Shown here: piece after piece, positions 7,970-10,450 of the stretch
Numbering within the stretch: position 1 is the stretch's first letter
Layout of the letters: every line of letters starts with the position of its first letter
Source: Euperipatoides rowelli
Lineage: Eukaryota > Onychophora > Udeonychophora > Euonychophora > Peripatopsidae
Assembly (NCBI GenBank): GCA_003024985.2
Contig: PXIH01S0034438.1
Length of the DNA stretch: 10,450 nucleotides
Reading direction: 5' to 3' (one strand)
The notes under the pieces: generated by a model
Database searches by the model: none
What the model was told of the DNA's origin: nothing
The model's input: the letters and a program-made list of their open reading frames with translations, nothing else
Program-made: the position numbers and the translations under genes

Positions 7970-8220
7970 CAATAACTTTTGTTATTAATTCTGGAACCAC
8001 AGTCAACATGGTAAGCTTACAGGATTGGAATAAAATAAAACCAGTACCAAAACATGAGCAAACATAAAAGTAAATATACACATCTGGTTTGCTGGGACAA
8101 ACAAAAGTCAGTAACAAGCATAAATTTATGGAATATTTAGTGACACTTTACATAAGTGAATCTGGAGGTTCATCTCTTCTTAGAAAACAAATCTCTGCAA
8201 AATAATCTTATTAGGTTTGT
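7970..8220 (+). pseudogene. Gypsy B aspartic protease remnant
   Basis: FVINSGTTVNMVSLQDWNKI (7978-8037) aligns with the protease active-site block, with the catalytic Asp of the D(S/T)G motif changed to Asn (codon AAT at 7987-7989). GGSSLLRKQISAK (about 8167-8203) matches the C-terminal flap/LLG block, where the conserved Gly is lost. At least one stop and one frame change lie between. The enzyme would normally process the Gag-Pol polyprotein; this copy could not. Confidence 0.8.
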
Positions 8221-8249
8221 GAATGTTTTAGAGTCATATCAAACAGTAC

Positions 8250-8690
8250 ATAAAATATTTGATGTAGTACATCAGAATAATTATGTCAAAATCAAGCTGC
8301 ACATCAATGGTGTTGTCCCACTCGCCCACAAATTCAGAAGAATTCCTATTGACCTAAGAGTACATTTAGAGCTAGAATTGCAGACATTGTAGGCTGCAGA
8401 CATTACAGAATAATTACCTGTATCTACCTAACACTTTGGATATCCTCTATTGTCATTGTTCTCAAGGAAGGAAAACAAATGTGTATTAGACTATGTGTGG
8501 ACATGAAGTAGGCTAATGTAGAATAATGTAAGAAAGACCCCCTCCTCACCAACATTGGATGATATAATTGTTGACCTTAATGGTGTAGCAGTTTTATAAA
8601 ACTAGATCTAAGAACATCTCCTTACAAACGCAATAATACACATGCAAAGATGTCATCCTTCAATACATTTTACCTGAAAACATCACAGGA
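8250..8690 (+). pseudogene. Gypsy B reverse transcriptase N-terminal remnant
   Basis: KLHINGVVPLAHKFRRIPID (8294-8353) and LELELQTL, stop, AADITE (8369-8410) match the fingers subdomain entry of this group in one frame with an in-frame TAG. After frameshifts, VRKTPSSPTLDDIIVDLNG (8527-8583) matches the block before the first catalytic Asp, and remains of an FxKLDL-like segment follow near 8600. The VDD polymerase box, the thumb and RNase H are absent; the sequence moves directly into the linker ahead of the integrase. Confidence 0.87.
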
Positions 8691-8739
8691 GATGGAATCT
8701 TGCCCTCCACCAAGTGTAAACCATTGAGATCTGTTTTAT

Positions 8740-9560
8740 TTTGCAAGTTCCAACATGAGTTATCAACCAAAGCAGATCACATCATACTTTTATGTGGGTG
8801 CTGCATGGTGCTTCCAGTAAAAATACAAAATGCAATGATCAACATTGCACATACAGGTCACCAGGGAGTTGTCAAGACAAAACAATATTATTATGACAAG
8901 GAATGGTTCCCTCAAAATTAATAGTCACCAAGGTAGAAGAAATGGTTAGCCCGTAAGAGTATGTTTAGGTGTCAGGCTGACACAAATTCAATGTTTCTAA
9001 CACTATTGTGTCATTTATAACTTCCAGTAGGTTCATTGGGGATTTTACATATAGACCACAAGGTTATCTACCCAATATAGAATATTTATTGGTTATTTTT
9101 TATTTATTTATTTATTTAACACAATGCAATGATAGATAATAAATTGACATCTACACTAGGTTGTCTATAGTGAACAGTAAAATCTACATGTTTATTGGTC
9201 AATGTGGCCTCTCTAGAAACAGTTTGCAATTTTGGGGTTATTCAAAGTAGCATGTTTGGACAATAAACCTCCATTCAACTCAAGGGAATTCACAATTATG
9301 AACAAAGTGCATGACCCAGAAAAACAACTCCTGTATGGCCTCATGCAAATATAGAGGTCGAGAGATTCAGCAATTAAACAGTTTACTAGGAGCTTCAGAG
9401 CCACTCCACACACAGCAGGTATAACATCAATAAAGTTATTTAATTGGCAAATGAATGTAGGGATCTCCATGCTACAGAAACTGGCAATGTCACCCACTAT
9501 TGAAAGCCACAACAAAGACAAGAAATAAGTAAAACTTACTATGCTCAGTGACACAAACTA
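8740..9560 (+). pseudogene. Gypsy B integrase remnant
   Basis: The zinc-binding domain is open in one frame up to 8919: LPVKIQNAMINIAHTGHQGV (8811-8870) then VKTKQYYYDKEWFP, giving the two His ligands. The paired Cys block follows near 8945-8985 as RKSMFRCQADT, with the first Cys changed to Met. ILHIDHKVIYP (about 9042-9075) holds the first core Asp. A TTTA repeat then interrupts. DNKPPFNSREF (9259-9291) holds the second Asp, and TPVWPHANIEVERF (9327-9368), in another frame, holds the Glu. RSFRATPHTAGITSIKLFNW (9388-9447) matches the post-core region. All three catalytic acids survive but in different frames. An open frame of 113 codons on the opposite strand here (9554-9213) is an antisense shadow. 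Confidence 0.88.
9101..9118. repeat. (TTTA)n microsatellite inside Gypsy B integrase
   Basis: TATTTATTTATTTATTTA interrupts the integrase region just after the YLLVI block of the core. It probably arose by slippage in the decayed copy. Confidence 0.8.
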
Positions 9561-9845
9561 ATGATACTTTTTCAAATTTGTGATACATGTTGGTGAAGCA
9601 CACTGAGTTTAATAAGTTTGAAGAAATCGTTTATGGTAACACATTTTCATAAATGAAACTGAATTTTTAATTTACACATGAAATTTTTAAGCCTATATGA
9701 GATTATGTATCCTTTATGGAATAAAAATTATAACTGACTATTAACAATAATTTATATTAAATATATTCAGTCCATTTAACAAGAAATAACAAATGTTGCT
9801 TAATTCTCTCTTTAAGGAAAACTATTGCATAGGCACACTGGGAGG

Positions 9846-9858
9846 GGGGGTAACCCCC
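9846..9858. repeat. GC-rich inverted repeat
   Basis: GGGGGT-A-ACCCCC is a 6-bp inverted repeat inside a G7 run and a CCCCC block, in otherwise AT-rich intron. No known element boundary is evident. Confidence 0.85.
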
Positions 9859-10258
9859 AGCCCCACAAGAAATGAAGTGTAAAAAAATCAAAGGTTTTCC
9901 CTGAAAATTAATTATTAATAATTTGCATTTTACTGAGAATGTTCCTACTTGCAGATCCTTACACTATTAAATTGGACTCATGCAAATAGTTGTAGGTAGA
10001 TTTTTTTTTGGCTATAAAGGTAGGGGAATGTCGAAAAGTACATGAGAGAAATTATATTAAACAATTTCATTTTCACCTTTTCATGCAATATTAACTCTCT
10101 ATAAGTTGGAACACCTTACCACAATGTTACCCCAGAAAAACCCTGCTTGTAGGGAAAAGAATGAAGAAAAAAATATTGTGCACTTTGTTCTTAAATTTTT
10201 TCACACCCATCCCCTTCCCTGTAAAAAAATCCTAGATGAACTTCTGTTTAGGTGGGAC

Positions 10259-10333
10259 TTAGCCTAGACTAGTACAACAATGCCAATAAGTGTAACTGCT
10301 CTGGTATATAAGCAGAATATTTAGCCTAGACTA
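10259..10333. repeat. Pair of 13-bp direct repeats upstream of the microexon donor
   Basis: TTAGCCTAGACTA occurs at 10259-10271 and 10321-10333. The pair lies 26-99 nt into the intron, counted from the microexon's 5' splice site on the minus strand, with 49 bp between the copies. Confidence 0.85.
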
Positions 10334-10358
10334 ATAAATTTTAAAATTGATAACTTAC

Positions 10359-10391
10359 AAAAAACGGTATAAGTCCCGTAGCTCTGTCTTC
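10359..10391 (-). CDS. 33-nt microexon of an aromatic-amino-acid-decarboxylase-family gene
   Basis: Read on the minus strand, a 17-nt T tract and AG (10393-10392) are followed by 33 nt encoding EDRATGLIPFF, then a GTAAGT donor starting at 10358. The exon is phase 0 at both ends (11 codons). In group II PLP decarboxylases a segment of the form (D/K)xAxGLIPFF comes directly before the ATLGTT motif, and the exon at 4569-4408 begins with exactly that motif, so the two join in frame as ...[14 protein letters not shown].... The segment belongs to the large PLP-binding domain of a cytosolic homodimeric enzyme. The assignment rests on the fit of reading frame, both splice sites and family order; eleven residues alone would not be enough. 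The preceding exon lies outside the window. RNA evidence is absent, so use of the microexon is inferred. Confidence 0.85.
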
Positions 10392-10410
10392 CTAAAAAAA
10401 AAAAAAAAAA
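10392..10410 (-). promoter_or_regulatory. 3' splice site with long uninterrupted polypyrimidine tract
   Basis: On the minus strand, 17 consecutive T residues run directly into AG (10393-10392) ahead of the microexon. A strong tract of this kind is typical where a very short exon has to be recognised. The A17 homopolymer on the plus strand is thus explained by splicing rather than by a retroposon tail. Confidence 0.7.
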
Positions 10411-10450
10411 TATTAACAACACAGTATTATTTAAAAGCACAATTGCTATA

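Larger units (their letters stand above)
6946..9580 (+). mobile_element. Degenerate Ty3/Gypsy retrotransposon remnant B (gag-protease-RT-integrase), internally deleted
   Basis: Plus-strand fragments in Gypsy order: gag (6946-7800), aspartic protease (about 7970-8220), N-terminal RT (about 8250-8690), then integrase from its zinc-binding domain to beyond the core (about 8740-9560). Rest of RT and all of RNase H are missing between about 8690 and 8740. The motif set (gag start MAGVxFxLPxFPxFD, PR LIDSG-type site, HKFRRIP, TLDDII, GHQGVVKTKQ, DNxPPFNSREF) is that of the Gypsy group often annotated in animals as K02A2.6-like. It is antisense to the decarboxylase gene. LTRs were not identified; the AT-rich flanks 6600-6900 and 9580-9830 share no repeat that I can see. 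Every domain carries stops or frameshifts. Confidence 0.9.
4570..10358 (-). other. Large (~5.8 kb) intron between the two decarboxylase exons
   Basis: On the minus strand the intron starts with GTAAGT at 10358-10353 and ends with TTTTCTAG at 4577-4570. It is phase 0 and splits GLIPFF from ACATLGTT. At least half is transposon-derived: a plus-strand Gypsy remnant (antisense to the host gene), one SINE in the sense of the gene and one antisense. No further host exon is needed inside it, because the two flanking exons join without a gap in the family alignment. Confidence 0.8.
9581..10358. other. Unassigned intron sequence between Gypsy B and the microexon
   Basis: Apart from the GC-rich inverted repeat and the 13-bp direct repeats, nothing recognisable is present on either strand. 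The left part may be the eroded 3' end of Gypsy B. Confidence 0.5.

Noticed and set aside
9213-9554. 113-codon minus-strand open frame
   Set aside because: It is the antisense of the Gypsy B integrase core, which is convincing on the plus strand.
10394-10410. A17 run on the plus strand as a retroposon poly(A) tail
   Set aside because: Read on the minus strand it is a pyrimidine tract directly before AG and a coding microexon that fits the decarboxylase frame.
1-10450. CRISPR array, phage, integron or bacterial defence system
   Set aside because: There are no regularly spaced repeats and no prokaryotic genes. Spliced exons and eukaryotic retroelements explain the recognisable parts of the window.

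Overview
This window looks like invertebrate animal nuclear DNA. It is strongly AT-rich, has no bacterial-type operons or ribosome binding sites, and holds two short spliced exons of a conserved host gene in a large body of intronic sequence full of decayed transposable elements. The phylum cannot be fixed from the sequence. Old Gypsy, Copia and tRNA-derived SINE copies together would suit many invertebrates, including molluscs, chelicerates and cnidarians.

The only host gene I can support lies on the minus strand. It encodes a pyridoxal-phosphate (PLP) group II amino acid decarboxylase of the aromatic-L-amino-acid decarboxylase family (AADC/DDC-like; histidine or tyrosine decarboxylase not excluded). 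A 33-nt microexon (10391-10359) is followed by an intron of about 5.8 kb (10358-4570) and a 162-nt exon (4569-4408). Both exons are open, phase 0 at all four ends, and flanked by canonical AG and GT sites. Earlier exons lie beyond 10450. The next exon, which should carry the PLP-binding lysine, was not found and presumably lies beyond position 1 of the window.

The big intron holds, from low to high coordinate: AT-rich spacer; a minus-strand tRNA-derived SINE (about 4958-5240) with a clear target-site duplication; spacer; a plus-strand tRNA-derived SINE (about 5864-6241); AT-rich spacer; a degenerate plus-strand Gypsy element (about 6946-9580) with gag, protease, the N-terminal part of reverse transcriptase and the integrase in order, but with RT-C/RNase H missing; then unassigned sequence up to the microexon.

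The downstream intron (below 4408) holds a third minus-strand tRNA-derived SINE (about 3790-4025). It abuts a minus-strand Ty1/Copia remnant (about 2440-3790: end of integrase, then RT), which is followed by a minus-strand Gypsy remnant of a different family (about 1-2200: RT, RNase H, integrase). Almost all long open frames on the opposite strand are antisense shadows of these relics. All retroelement frames are broken by stops and frameshifts, so none is a working gene. I found no RNA gene, CRISPR array or new defence-type system here. The most informative points are the microexon/large-intron structure of the decarboxylase and the layered transposon history.
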